Made by a program: the position numbers and the translations under genes. From RUG12461 sp045661345 (GTDB taxonomy: Bacteria > Bacillota > Clostridia > Lachnospirales > Lachnospiraceae), in contig JAZRFM010000014.1 of NCBI GenBank assembly GCA_045661345.1, positions 1 through 64,000 of the forward strand: 64,000 nt of DNA, in the 5' to 3' direction. The notes under the pieces are model-generated. The model was not told where the DNA came from. It did not search any database and saw only the letters and a list, made by a program, of their open reading frames with translations. This document shows positions 52,428 to 60,632 of this stretch, piece by piece. The stretch's first letter is position 1. Every line of letters starts with the position of its first letter.

Positions 52428-54884
52428 ATGTCAAAGCCATATACAGAAAAAGCAAAACGAGTGATGGAGCTGGCGGGACGCATCTCCCAGAGCATGCATC
52501 ATAATTATATCGGAACCGAGCATCTATTGGTGGCACTGATCCGGGAAGGCACCGGCGTGGCGGCGAAGGTACTGCTGGAAGCCGGCATGGAAGAGGAGAA
52601 GCTGGTGGAGCTGATCGAGAATCTGATTGCGCCCTCCTCGGATGTGATGCTGAAGGAACCGGACGGGGTGTCTCCGAGACTCTCCATGGTGCTTTCGCGT
52701 GCAGAGTCGGAAGCGGAACGTTTTCACAGTGATATGATCGGCACGGAGCATCTGCTTCTTTCCCTGGTCAAAGAGACGGATTGCGCAGCAGTCCGTCTTT
52801 TGAATACCATGTCCATCAATCTCCAGAAGATTTATGTGGAGACTCTTGTTGCCATCGGAGAGGATGGGAACCTTTATAAAGATGACTTTCAAAACGGACG
52901 TCCCATGGAAAGGAACCAAAGCGGGACACCGACCCTTGACCGCTATTCCAGAGATCTGACGGAGCTCGCCGCAAACGGAGACCTGGATCCCGTGATCGGA
53001 CGGGAGGAGGAGATCGGACGGGTGATCCAGATCCTTTCCCGCAGAACCAAAAACAACCCCTGCCTCGTGGGAGAACCGGGTGTCGGGAAGACCGCGATCA
53101 CAGAGGGGCTGGCGGAGCGGATCATAGCCGGGCTTGTTCCGGAGACGGTGGCCGGGAAACGGGTGGTTTCCCTGGATCTTTCCGGAATGGTGGCAGGCTC
53201 CAAATACCGGGGAGAATTTGAGGAACGGATCAAGCGCGTGGTCGCGGAAGTGATCAACGCCGGAAACGTGATTCTGTTTCTGGATGAGATCCATACCCTG
53301 ATCGGAGCCGGCGGTGCGGAGGGCGCCATCGATGCGTCCAGTATGCTGAAACCCGCCCTTGCCCGGGGAGAATTACAGCTCATCGGCGCCACCACCATCG
53401 AGGAGTACCGGAAATATGTGGAGAAGGACGCTGCCCTGGAACGGCGATTTCAGCCTGTAGAGGTAGCCGAACCGACGGTGGAGGAGACGGTTGCCATCTT
53501 AAAGGGGATCCGCGGACGTTATGAGGATCATCATCAGGTGACCATTACGGACGAAAGCCTGCATGCCTGCGCCTCCCTTTCGGCACGGTATATCAATGAC
53601 CGTTTCCTGCCGGACAAGGCGATTGATCTGATGGATGAGGCCGGATCCCGTGCGCGGATCGGCGGTATGCGGATGCCGAAGAATCTCCTTGCCATGGAAA
53701 AGGAACTGAAAACCCTTTCGGCTGATCTGGAGACGGCCCTGAAGGAGCAGCGGTTTGCGGATGCTTCCGAAGCGAAGCGGGCACGGGAAGCCCTGAATGA
53801 GAAATACAAAAAAGTGCTGATCCGTCACAGGAGGGATGCCGTCAAAAGGCGTCCCGTGGTAACGGAAAATGATATTGCAGAGATTGTGGCCGGCTGGACG
53901 AAGATTCCGGTAAAGAAGCTGACAGAAGGCGAAGCCGCCCGGCTTTCCCGTATGGAAAAGATTCTGGAAAAGCGCGTGATCGGGCAGGAGGAGGCGGTAT
54001 CCGCCGTGGCACGTGCCGTACGCCGCGGCAGGGTGGGTCTCAAGGATCCCAACCGCCCCATTGGTTCCTTCCTGTTCCTCGGTCCCACAGGTGTCGGAAA
54101 GACGGAGCTTTCCAAGGCTCTGGCGGAGGCCATGTTCGGAGATGAATCTGCCATGATCCGTGTCGATATGTCGGAATACATGGAGAAGCACAGTGTCAGC
54201 AAGATGATCGGATCGCCGCCGGGCTATGTGGGATACGATGAGGGCGGTCAGCTCAGCGAAAAGGTGCGGCGCCATCCCTATTCCGTCATCCTGTTTGATG
54301 AGATCGAAAAAGCGCATCCGGATGTGTTCAACGTTCTTCTGCAGGTGCTGGATGACGGGAGGATCACGGATGCCCAGGGGCGGAAGGTGGATTTTAAAAA
54401 CACCATCATTATTATGACGAGCAATGCGGGGGCGCAGTCCATTATCGCACCCAAACACCTCGGGTTTGGCACCAACAACGATGAAAAACAGCTTTACGAA
54501 CGGATGAAGAGCGGCGTCATGGAGGAAGTGCAGCGGATCTTCAAACCGGAGTTTTTGAACCGGATCGATGAGACGCTGGTATTCCGCGCTCTGAACAAAA
54601 AAGACATGAAAGCCATCGTCACTCTTCTCGGCAAGAATCTGATCTCCCGGTGTAAGACCCAGATGGAGATCACACTGAAGATTACGGAAACCGTCAAGGC
54701 CTACATCGTGGACAAGGCATATGATCCCAAATACGGTGCAAGACCCTTGAGACGCATGATCCAGAGCAAGATCGAGGATCCGCTGGCCGAGGAAATGCTC
54801 TCAGGCCATTTTGCCAAAGGGGATACGATCGATGTCACCTTAAAAAAGAAAGAGATCGTTTTTATCAAAAAGACAAAAGAGTAG
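52428..54884 (+). CDS. clpC: ATP-dependent Clp protease ATP-binding subunit ClpC
   Basis: 818 residues. AAA+ unfoldase of the ClpCP protease. N-domain with two Clp repeats (HHNYIGTEHLLVALIREG, SDMIGTEHLLLSLVKE). First ATPase: GEPGVGKTAI and ILFLDEIHTLIGAG. Middle UVR-type coil: ETALKEQRFADASEAKRAREAL. Second ATPase: GPTGVGKTELSKALAE, VILFDEIEKAHPDV. The HLGFGTN loop contacts ClpP. MecA-like adaptor is at 25246. The usual ctsR-mcsA-mcsB genes upstream in Bacilli are absent; clpC instead follows the cohesin-like gene by 15 bp. No CtsR box was seen. Confidence 0.95.
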   Translation: MSKPYTEKAKRVMELAGRISQSMHHNYIGTEHLLVALIREGTGVAAKVLLEAGMEEEKLVELIENLIAPSSDVMLKEPDGVSPRLSMVLSRAESEAERFHSDMIGTEHLLLSLVKETDCAAVRLLNTMSINLQKIYVETLVAIGEDGNLYKDDFQNGRPMERNQSGTPTLDRYSRDLTELAANGDLDPVIGREEEIGRVIQILSRRTKNNPCLVGEPGVGKTAITEGLAERIIAGLVPETVAGKRVVSLDLSGMVAGSKYRGEFEERIKRVVAEVINAGNVILFLDEIHTLIGAGGAEGAIDASSMLKPALARGELQLIGATTIEEYRKYVEKDAALERRFQPVEVAEPTVEETVAILKGIRGRYEDHHQVTITDESLHACASLSARYINDRFLPDKAIDLMDEAGSRARIGGMRMPKNLLAMEKELKTLSADLETALKEQRFADASEAKRAREALNEKYKKVLIRHRRDAVKRRPVVTENDIAEIVAGWTKIPVKKLTEGEAARLSRMEKILEKRVIGQEEAVSAVARAVRRGRVGLKDPNRPIGSFLFLGPTGVGKTELSKALAEAMFGDESAMIRVDMSEYMEKHSVSKMIGSPPGYVGYDEGGQLSEKVRRHPYSVILFDEIEKAHPDVFNVLLQVLDDGRITDAQGRKVDFKNTIIIMTSNAGAQSIIAPKHLGFGTNNDEKQLYERMKSGVMEEVQRIFKPEFLNRIDETLVFRALNKKDMKAIVTLLGKNLISRCKTQMEITLKITETVKAYIVDKAYDPKYGARPLRRMIQSKIEDPLAEEMLSGHFAKGDTIDVTLKKKEIVFIKKTKE

Positions 54885-54915
54885 CAACCAAACACAAGAC
54901 ATGGAGGGAAAAAAG

Positions 54916-55314
54916 ATGGCTGTGGTAAGTGAATTGATCCGCATGGAAGGGAACGGAAGTGTGAGCTTCGGGGATTACTCGCAGACTGAAAAAAAGAAGC
55001 ATGAGGACGGTGCTTACAAGGTGAAAACCTTTCAGGAGATCACACGGCTGGAAAAGGACGGGGAGCTCGTCTATGAGTCGACACCGGGTACAGCGGTGCT
55101 TTCCCTGGCGGAAACGGCGGATGGCATGACATTTTCCGTGGAGGGACCGGAGGACGCGGATATCACCGTCGGCCTGGAACCGGAGACGGAATATCAGGTG
55201 TCTCTGGAAGGGGAAGCCATCGGCACCTTAAAGACCAACCTCGGCGGGAAGCTCACGTTTTCCGTAGAGCTGGATGCCGGAAAAGCAGTGGCGGTTGAGG
55301 TGAAGAAGGCGTAA
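54916..55314 (+). CDS. Conserved hypothetical protein between clpC and radA
   Basis: 132 residues. Beta-rich, acidic, no signal peptide and no helix. The pattern is SVSFGDYSQTEKKKHEDGAY in the first third, then GELVYESTPGTAVLSLAE and a late sandwich-like TVGLEPETEYQVSLEGEAIG. It may be an Ig-like or cupin-type small fold. GGAGGG sits 7 bases before the ATG at 54916; an ATG at 54901 overlaps that site. It is in line with clpC and radA. I do not recognise it. Confidence 0.65.
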   Translation: MAVVSELIRMEGNGSVSFGDYSQTEKKKHEDGAYKVKTFQEITRLEKDGELVYESTPGTAVLSLAETADGMTFSVEGPEDADITVGLEPETEYQVSLEGEAIGTLKTNLGGKLTFSVELDAGKAVAVEVKKA

Positions 55315-55317
55315 GGA

Positions 55318-56697
55318 ATGGCAAAAGGGAAAAAGACGGTATTCTTCTGCCAGTCCTGCGGCTATGAGTCTGCAAAATGGATGGGACAGTGTCCGGGCTG
55401 CAGGGAATGGAACAGCTTCGTGGAAGAGACCGTGGAGGAACGGAAGGGCACCGCAGTCAAAAAAGCGGTTAGCGAAGCACGCCTTTCCAGGCTTTCGGAG
55501 ATCGCGGTCAGCGATACGGAGCGAATTCCCACCGGTATGGAGGAGCTGGACCGGGTTCTCGGGGGCGGCATCATGAAAGGCTCCCTGGTACTGGTGGGCG
55601 GTGACCCCGGCATCGGGAAATCCACGATTCTCCTGCAGGTGAGCCGGAATCTTTCCGGTCGGGGGACTTCCGTGATCTATGTATCCGGTGAGGAGTCCCT
55701 TCAACAGATCAAGCTTCGTGCCGAGCGGATCGGGACCTTCGGCGAGAGCCTGTCTGTCCTGTCCGAGACGAATCTGGATCTGGCCTGTGAAGTGATCCGA
55801 AAGGAAAAACCGCAGGTGGTGGTCATAGATTCCATTCAAACCATGTACAGCGAGGCGGTGGCCTCCGCCCCCGGCAGTGTATCCCAGGTCAGGGAGGCGA
55901 CGGGTGTGCTCATGCAGCTTGCCAAGACCCTGGGGATCTCCATCTTTATTGTCGGGCATGTGACGAAGGAAGGTGTTGTAGCAGGTCCCCGCGTACTGGA
56001 GCATATCGTGGATACGGTGCTGTACTTTGAAGGAGACAGGCATGCCTCTTACCGGATCCTGCGCGGGGTAAAAAACCGGTTCGGCTCCACGAACGAGATC
56101 GGTGTGTTTGAAATGAGGGAGGACGGACTGGCGGAGGTGCAGAATCCCTCCGAATTCATGCTCTCCGGGAAACCGGAGGGAGCCAGCGGCTCCGTTGTGG
56201 CGTGTTCCATGGAAGGGACGCGGCCGATTCTGCTTGAGATTCAGGCACTGGTTTGCCGCAGCAATCTCGGGATTCCCCGTCGCACGGCGGCAGGGACGGA
56301 CCATAACCGGGTCAACCTGCTGATGGCGGTGCTGGAGAAGCGGCTGGGACTGCAGCTCTCCACCTGCGATGCCTATATCAACATTGCAGGCGGGATCCGC
56401 ATGAATGAACCGGCCATCGATCTGGGGATCGTTCTGGCGATTATTTCCAGCTTTCGGGATCTTGTCCTTTCGGACGATCTCATCTGTTTCGGAGAGGTGG
56501 GGCTTTCCGGAGAGGTACGCGCCGTCAGCCAGGCAAAGCAGCGGGTGCAGGAAGCGAAAAAACTCGGCTTCAGACGCTGCATTCTGCCGGCAGTCAGCAG
56601 GGAAGCCGTGAAGGGGATCACGGGGATCAAACTGATCGGTGTATCCAATGTGAAGGAAGCGCTCGCCGCCATCAAGACAGACGGCAGCACAGAGTAA
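55318..56697 (+). CDS. radA: DNA repair protein RadA
   Basis: 459 residues. Helps process recombination intermediates by driving branch migration. Zinc finger with Cys11, Cys14, Cys25 and Cys28 (FFCQSCGYESAKWMGQCPGC). Walker A is GGDPGIGKST (about 94-103), Walker B VVVIDSIQTM, and the RadA-specific KNRFGSTNEIG is at about 252-262. The C-terminal Lon-like domain has GIRMNEPAIDLGIVLAIISSFRD and GEVGLSGEVRAV. It follows the 54916 gene by 3 bp. clpC and radA are neighbours in many Firmicutes. Confidence 0.95.
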   Translation: MAKGKKTVFFCQSCGYESAKWMGQCPGCREWNSFVEETVEERKGTAVKKAVSEARLSRLSEIAVSDTERIPTGMEELDRVLGGGIMKGSLVLVGGDPGIGKSTILLQVSRNLSGRGTSVIYVSGEESLQQIKLRAERIGTFGESLSVLSETNLDLACEVIRKEKPQVVVIDSIQTMYSEAVASAPGSVSQVREATGVLMQLAKTLGISIFIVGHVTKEGVVAGPRVLEHIVDTVLYFEGDRHASYRILRGVKNRFGSTNEIGVFEMREDGLAEVQNPSEFMLSGKPEGASGSVVACSMEGTRPILLEIQALVCRSNLGIPRRTAAGTDHNRVNLLMAVLEKRLGLQLSTCDAYINIAGGIRMNEPAIDLGIVLAIISSFRDLVLSDDLICFGEVGLSGEVRAVSQAKQRVQEAKKLGFRRCILPAVSREAVKGITGIKLIGVSNVKEALAAIKTDGSTE

Positions 56698-56719
56698 GGA
56701 ACGGAAAGGAGAAAACACA

Positions 56720-57205
56720 ATGGCAAATCCAATGATTCTCATAGAAATGGAAAACGGAGAGGTGATGAAGGCGGAACTCTATCCGGAGATTGCGCCCATT
56801 ACGGTACAGAATTTTCTGGAACTGGTGGGGAAAGGATTTTATGACGGCACAATCTTTCACCGGGTGATCCGCGGCTTCATGATCCAGGGCGGCGATCCGG
56901 ACGGCAACGGTACGGGAGGCCCCGGCTATTCCATCAAGGGAGAGTTCACATCCAACGGCGTGCCAAACGACCTCAAGCATACGGCAGGCGTGCTCTCCAT
57001 GGCGCGTACGCAGGATCCCGACTCTGCCGGCTCGCAGTTTTTCATCATGCATGCCGATGCCCCGCACCTCGACGGCGAGTATGCGGCCTTCGGCAGGATC
57101 ATCGAGGGACAGGATGTGGTCAACAGGATCGCGGAGACCCGCGTGGACTGGAATGACCGTCCTGTCGAACAGCAGGTGATGAAACGGATCACGATTGTGG
57201 AATAA
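56720..57205 (+). CDS. Cyclophilin-type peptidyl-prolyl isomerase
   Basis: 161 residues. The cyclophilin pattern is complete: FYDGTIFHRVIRGFMIQGGDP with the catalytic Arg, GVLSMARTQDPDSAGSQFFIM and AAFGRIIEGQDVVNRIA. No signal peptide, so cytoplasmic. It speeds cis/trans isomerisation of prolines during folding. AAAGGAG precedes the ATG. It ends the clpC-radA run and is followed by a hairpin. Confidence 0.93.
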   Translation: MANPMILIEMENGEVMKAELYPEIAPITVQNFLELVGKGFYDGTIFHRVIRGFMIQGGDPDGNGTGGPGYSIKGEFTSNGVPNDLKHTAGVLSMARTQDPDSAGSQFFIMHADAPHLDGEYAAFGRIIEGQDVVNRIAETRVDWNDRPVEQQVMKRITIVE

Positions 57206-57248
57206 CAGGGCTGAAGGGGGAAAAGTGTCATAGAGGGATCAGAAACGG

Positions 57249-57274
57249 AGCCGGTTGGAAGGAGCAGACCGGCT
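57249..57274 (+). terminator. Terminator after the cyclophilin gene
   Basis: 7-bp stem AGCCGGT / ACCGGCT with a 12-base loop, then a mixed T-rich stretch (TCCTTTCAACTTCTCTTTTT). Confidence 0.55.
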
Positions 57275-57357
57275 TCCTTTCAACTTCTCTTTTTCCTGAA
57301 AAGCCTGTCGGTAAAAGAAACACAATCCTTACACCCCTGAAAGGAGGAAATGGAGAG

Positions 57358-57576
57358 ATGCAGGAAACAATACTTTTGGTGAAGGGCATGATGTGCCAGA
57401 ATTGTGAGCGACATGTCAGGGAGGCACTGGAAAAGGTCAGCGGGGTAGTGGAGGCTGTCTCCGATCATACTGCCGGAAAGGTCGTGGTAAAGCACAATGC
57501 CCCTTTGGATGAAGAGGTCATGAAAGCAGCAGTGACTGATGCAGGATATGAGTACATGGGACTGGGGACCCCGTGA
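57358..57576 (+). CDS. Heavy-metal-associated (HMA) domain protein
   Basis: 72 residues, a single HMA fold. Metal motif GMMCQNC at residues 10-16 (GMxCxxC), followed by ERHVREALEKVSGVVEAVSDHTAGKVVV. Proteins of this kind carry Cu(I) or other soft metals to a P-type ATPase. No ATPase or repressor gene is next to it, so the partner is elsewhere or absent. AGGAGG lies 10 bases before the ATG. Confidence 0.85.
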   Translation: MQETILLVKGMMCQNCERHVREALEKVSGVVEAVSDHTAGKVVVKHNAPLDEEVMKAAVTDAGYEYMGLGTP

Positions 57577-57645
57577 ATCCCGGGACAAGGCACATGATCG
57601 ATAGGGCGCTTCCCATACTATCACGAATGAGAGGGAATTATAGCA

Positions 57646-58494
57646 ATGACAATCGAATCCTATATCAATCCGGAGTTTGACTGGCCGCAGAGAGTGATTT
57701 TTTTTCTGCTTGCAGTGGGCGGCATTCTCCTCTGTGACCTGCTGGTGATCTGGCGGGCGAAAAGCGTCGCCCGCAGACAGCGTGGATGCGACAAAAAAGT
57801 CTTCTTTTTTGACCGGGCCCAAAACCGCGTACAATGCTTTTACGAGATGATGATTTCGGGAACCTCCGTACTCTTTTTTTCCTGTGCTTATGTGGTGTGC
57901 AACCACCTGTACAGTCTGATCGAAGCGGATCCCTACGGCTTAAGCGGGGGACTGGAGTTTTTTTACAGGGTCTGGGGAGAGGGAAAGGACTTTGTACTGC
58001 TGTTTCTGATCTGCATGTCCTGTCTGCTGAACACCTTTCTGGATCGCTGCATCATCCCCCTGAAGACCATCACCAAGGAGGAACGGGCATCCATCCGGCT
58101 GCTTGCCATGTTTTATGTGATTCTGATTCTTGTGGTGCTGAACATCATCGGAGACGAAAGCGAATACGGTCCCGTCATGATGTATTATCTGGGGCTGATG
58201 GTAGGGCGGTTCGTTTACTTTGACGCCTCCTTCGCGGATTTCCTTTCGGCCATGAAGAATGCCCTCATGAACATCCCCATGCTCCTGATGGGACTGGCTC
58301 TGATGTCTGCCCTCAGCTTCTTCGGCTTCCGCGCGGAGTATCTTCTGGAACGCAACTATTTTATCGTGGGCGTTTTTTATACACATCTGTTCCTGCTGCT
58401 TGCCATCTTCCTGATCCACCTGATCAGATTCTGGCCCCTCGTCCTCAGAAAGCCCAAAAAGGTGCCGCCCGCAGAACCTCCGGCGGAGGAATGA
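57646..58494 (+). CDS. Polytopic membrane protein, unknown
   Basis: 282 residues with about seven membrane helices (about 17-37, 67-89, 113-132, 146-165, 176-190, 206-228, 237-262). A conserved-looking DRCIIPLKTITKEERASIRLL stretch joins helices 3 and 4. The C-terminus is proline- and glutamate-rich (PPAEPPAEE). GAGGG precedes the ATG by 11 bases. It stands alone between the HMA gene and the chemoreceptor. No family recognised. Confidence 0.65.
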   Translation: MTIESYINPEFDWPQRVIFFLLAVGGILLCDLLVIWRAKSVARRQRGCDKKVFFFDRAQNRVQCFYEMMISGTSVLFFSCAYVVCNHLYSLIEADPYGLSGGLEFFYRVWGEGKDFVLLFLICMSCLLNTFLDRCIIPLKTITKEERASIRLLAMFYVILILVVLNIIGDESEYGPVMMYYLGLMVGRFVYFDASFADFLSAMKNALMNIPMLLMGLALMSALSFFGFRAEYLLERNYFIVGVFYTHLFLLLAIFLIHLIRFWPLVLRKPKKVPPAEPPAEE

Positions 58495-58541
58495 CCCCGG
58501 TTCGTGCAGGGGGAGCGTTTGCTGCCTGTGCTTCGGGAGTA

Positions 58542-58570
58542 TTGTATCTTGCAGCGGGAATGACTATAAT
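58542..58570 (+). promoter_or_regulatory. Promoter of the chemoreceptor gene
   Basis: TTGTAT (58542-58547) and TATAAT (58565-58570), 17-bp spacer. The predicted start is at about 58577, leaving a leader of about 138 bases. Confidence 0.7.
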
Positions 58571-58579
58571 AATATGGTG

Positions 58580-58619
58580 AACACCGCTAAGTGCTCCGCA
58601 GGGAGGCACGGGCAGTGTT
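58580..58619 (+). promoter_or_regulatory. Structured element at the 5' end of the chemoreceptor mRNA
   Basis: AACAC pairs with GTGTT and, after one mismatch, GC with GC; inside, GTGC-x-CC pairs with GG-x-GGCAC around GCAG. The element begins within a few bases of the predicted transcript start. It does not match the consensus of the cyclic di-GMP riboswitches known to me, so it may be an unclassified regulatory RNA or simply a stable 5' hairpin. Confidence 0.45.
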
Positions 58620-58714
58620 ATGGTTTTGGCTTCCGGATCAATCTTTGAGACGGGAAACGATCAACGATGGCGCATGAGGATTCCTTTGCAAACGCGCATC
58701 AGAAGGGGGACTGT

Positions 58715-60442
58715 ATGAAAACACAAAAAGCCAGAAAACAGAAGATTCTGATTAAGATCATCCTGATCGCGATTGTTTCCGTGATCCTGATTTCCACGAT
58801 TCTGACGATCATCGGCGCGGTGCAGATCAGGAATGCCTACATGAGTATGACGGAAGAAGAGCTGAAGGCGGCCTGCGAGCATTTGCGCAGCCAGCTGAAT
58901 TCCACCTGGGACGGTGACTGGAACCTGGAGGAGGACGGCACCCTCACGAAGGGCGGTGCGCCGGTGGGCGAAGAATATCAGCAGCTGATGGATGCGCTCC
59001 ATCAGGAGACTTCCATTGACTACACGCTTTTTTACGGGAAAACGCGAAATCTCACCACCCTCTTCAAAGCCGGCACCCAGGAACGGCTGGTGGGAACGGA
59101 TGCTTCCGATGCCGTGGTACAGCAGGTATTGAACGGCGGGCAGGATTTTTATGCGACCAATCTGAATATCGAGGGAATGAAATATGATGCCTATTATGTA
59201 CCTCTGAAGAATGGGGACGGCTCGATTATCGGGATGGTTTTTGCCGGACGGGACAGCTCGAACGTGACATATCATATCATAAACAGCGTGGTTTTGATGA
59301 TTATTGTTGCGGCCGCTCTCATTGCACTGATCGCCGGTGCAGGCTGTGCGGTAGCCCTGAAGAGCACCAAACAGATGCGTACGGTAGCGGATCAGATCAT
59401 CGGTCTTGCAGACGGAGATCTGAAGATTGAATTTGATGAGAAGGCCCTGGGCCGGCCGGATGAGATCGGTATCATCGCAGAAAGCACCAAGATGCTGGAT
59501 CAGAAGCTGGCCAACGTCATCGGCACCACAAAGACCATGTCCGAGGAACTGAAGACCTCCGGAACGGAGCTGTCGGTATCCGCGGGTCAGGCAAGCGAGG
59601 CATCCAACCAGGTGTCCTCCGCCATCGACGATATTTCCAAGGGATCCGCTTCTCAGGCGGAAAGCATTCAGAATGCGGCAAGCAATACGGAGAATATCGG
59701 ACATGATATTGATACCATCACCGATGATGTGGGACAGCTGGACACTTATGCCAAAGAGATGAAGGCCTCCTGTGACCGTGCCATTCTGGCCATGGAGAAG
59801 CTGCTTAACCAGAGCCGCGAGGTGACGGACTCTGTCAGCGAGATCGGAGAGACCATTGACTCCACCAACGTTTCCGCCCAGGAGATCACGGCATTTACCG
59901 CAGCGATCCAGGATATTGCGGCCCAGACGAATCTTCTCTCCCTCAATGCTTCCATTGAGGCCGCCAGAGCCGGTGAGGCCGGCAGAGGCTTTGCTGTGGT
60001 GGCGGATGAGATCCGGGATCTGGCTGATCAGAGCCGCCAGAGTGCGGATCAGATTAAGGAAGTCACGGATAAACTCCTTGCAAATGCCACGGCTTCCGTG
60101 GAAGTGATGCAGAAGCTGAATGAAAACTTCTCCCAGCAGGGAGAGCAGCTGGCGTCCACACAGGAGGACATGAACAGCATGTCGGTCAATGTGGAGAACG
60201 TTGCCCAGAGTGCCAACAGTATTGCGGGCAGACTGGAAAACCTGAATGCCGCAAAGACCCAGCTGATCGATATCATCGAAGACCTTTCCGCGATCTCGGA
60301 GGAGAATGCGGCGTCCACCGAGCAGACGAACGCTTCCATGGAGGAGCTGAACGCGACCTTCGCGATGATCAGCGAATCCGCCACCCGGCTCCAAAAGCTG
60401 GCAGAGGATCTGCAGGAGACCATCAGCTACTTCCAGAACTGA
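58715..60442 (+). CDS. Methyl-accepting chemotaxis protein
   Basis: 575 residues. A membrane helix at about 14-37, an outside Cache-like domain (about 40-186: EEYQQLMDALHQETSIDYTLFYG, MKYDAYYVPLKNGDGSIIGMVFAG), a second helix (about 190-215), a HAMP-type linker and a long coiled-coil signalling domain. The hairpin tip is QTNLLSLNASIEAARAGEAG, which binds CheA and CheW. It should relay an outside small-molecule signal to the flagellar switch or another Che-type output. No che genes are nearby. The ATG at 58715 has AAGGGGG at a 6-base spacer; in-frame starts further up lack a site. A structured leader precedes it and a strong terminator follows. Confidence 0.93.
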   Translation: MKTQKARKQKILIKIILIAIVSVILISTILTIIGAVQIRNAYMSMTEEELKAACEHLRSQLNSTWDGDWNLEEDGTLTKGGAPVGEEYQQLMDALHQETSIDYTLFYGKTRNLTTLFKAGTQERLVGTDASDAVVQQVLNGGQDFYATNLNIEGMKYDAYYVPLKNGDGSIIGMVFAGRDSSNVTYHIINSVVLMIIVAAALIALIAGAGCAVALKSTKQMRTVADQIIGLADGDLKIEFDEKALGRPDEIGIIAESTKMLDQKLANVIGTTKTMSEELKTSGTELSVSAGQASEASNQVSSAIDDISKGSASQAESIQNAASNTENIGHDIDTITDDVGQLDTYAKEMKASCDRAILAMEKLLNQSREVTDSVSEIGETIDSTNVSAQEITAFTAAIQDIAAQTNLLSLNASIEAARAGEAGRGFAVVADEIRDLADQSRQSADQIKEVTDKLLANATASVEVMQKLNENFSQQGEQLASTQEDMNSMSVNVENVAQSANSIAGRLENLNAAKTQLIDIIEDLSAISEENAASTEQTNASMEELNATFAMISESATRLQKLAEDLQETISYFQN

Positions 60443-60481
60443 TCTGCTCCGCCGGGATACGTCGGGTGAATAACCCGCCGG

Positions 60482-60534
60482 GACTTACTACCTGCAATTG
60501 ACATCATACCATGCAGGCAGTAAGTCTTTTTTTT
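60482..60534 (+). terminator. Rho-independent terminator after the chemoreceptor
   Basis: GACTTACT-A-CCTGCA pairs with TGCAGG-C-AGTAAGTC (8 + 6 bp, one mismatch) around a 15-base loop and is followed by eight T. Confidence 0.9.
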
Positions 60535-60549
60535 GCTTTTCTAAAGATG

Positions 60550-60578
60550 TTGCCATGATCACAATACCGTCGTATAAA
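60550..60578 (+). promoter_or_regulatory. Promoter of the giant coiled-coil gene
   Basis: TTGCCA (60550-60555) and TATAAA (60573-60578), 17-bp spacer, about 50 bp before the start codon. Confidence 0.65.
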
Positions 60579-60632
60579 GGAATAGAAGTATAAGCTTATG
60601 TTGCGTGTATCAGGGAAGGGGAGGTTTGGACG

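Noticed and set aside
58577..58714. Cyclic di-GMP-I or -II riboswitch before the chemoreceptor
   Set aside because: The conserved P1-flanking and tetraloop sequences of GEMM elements are absent. It is kept only as an unclassified structured leader.
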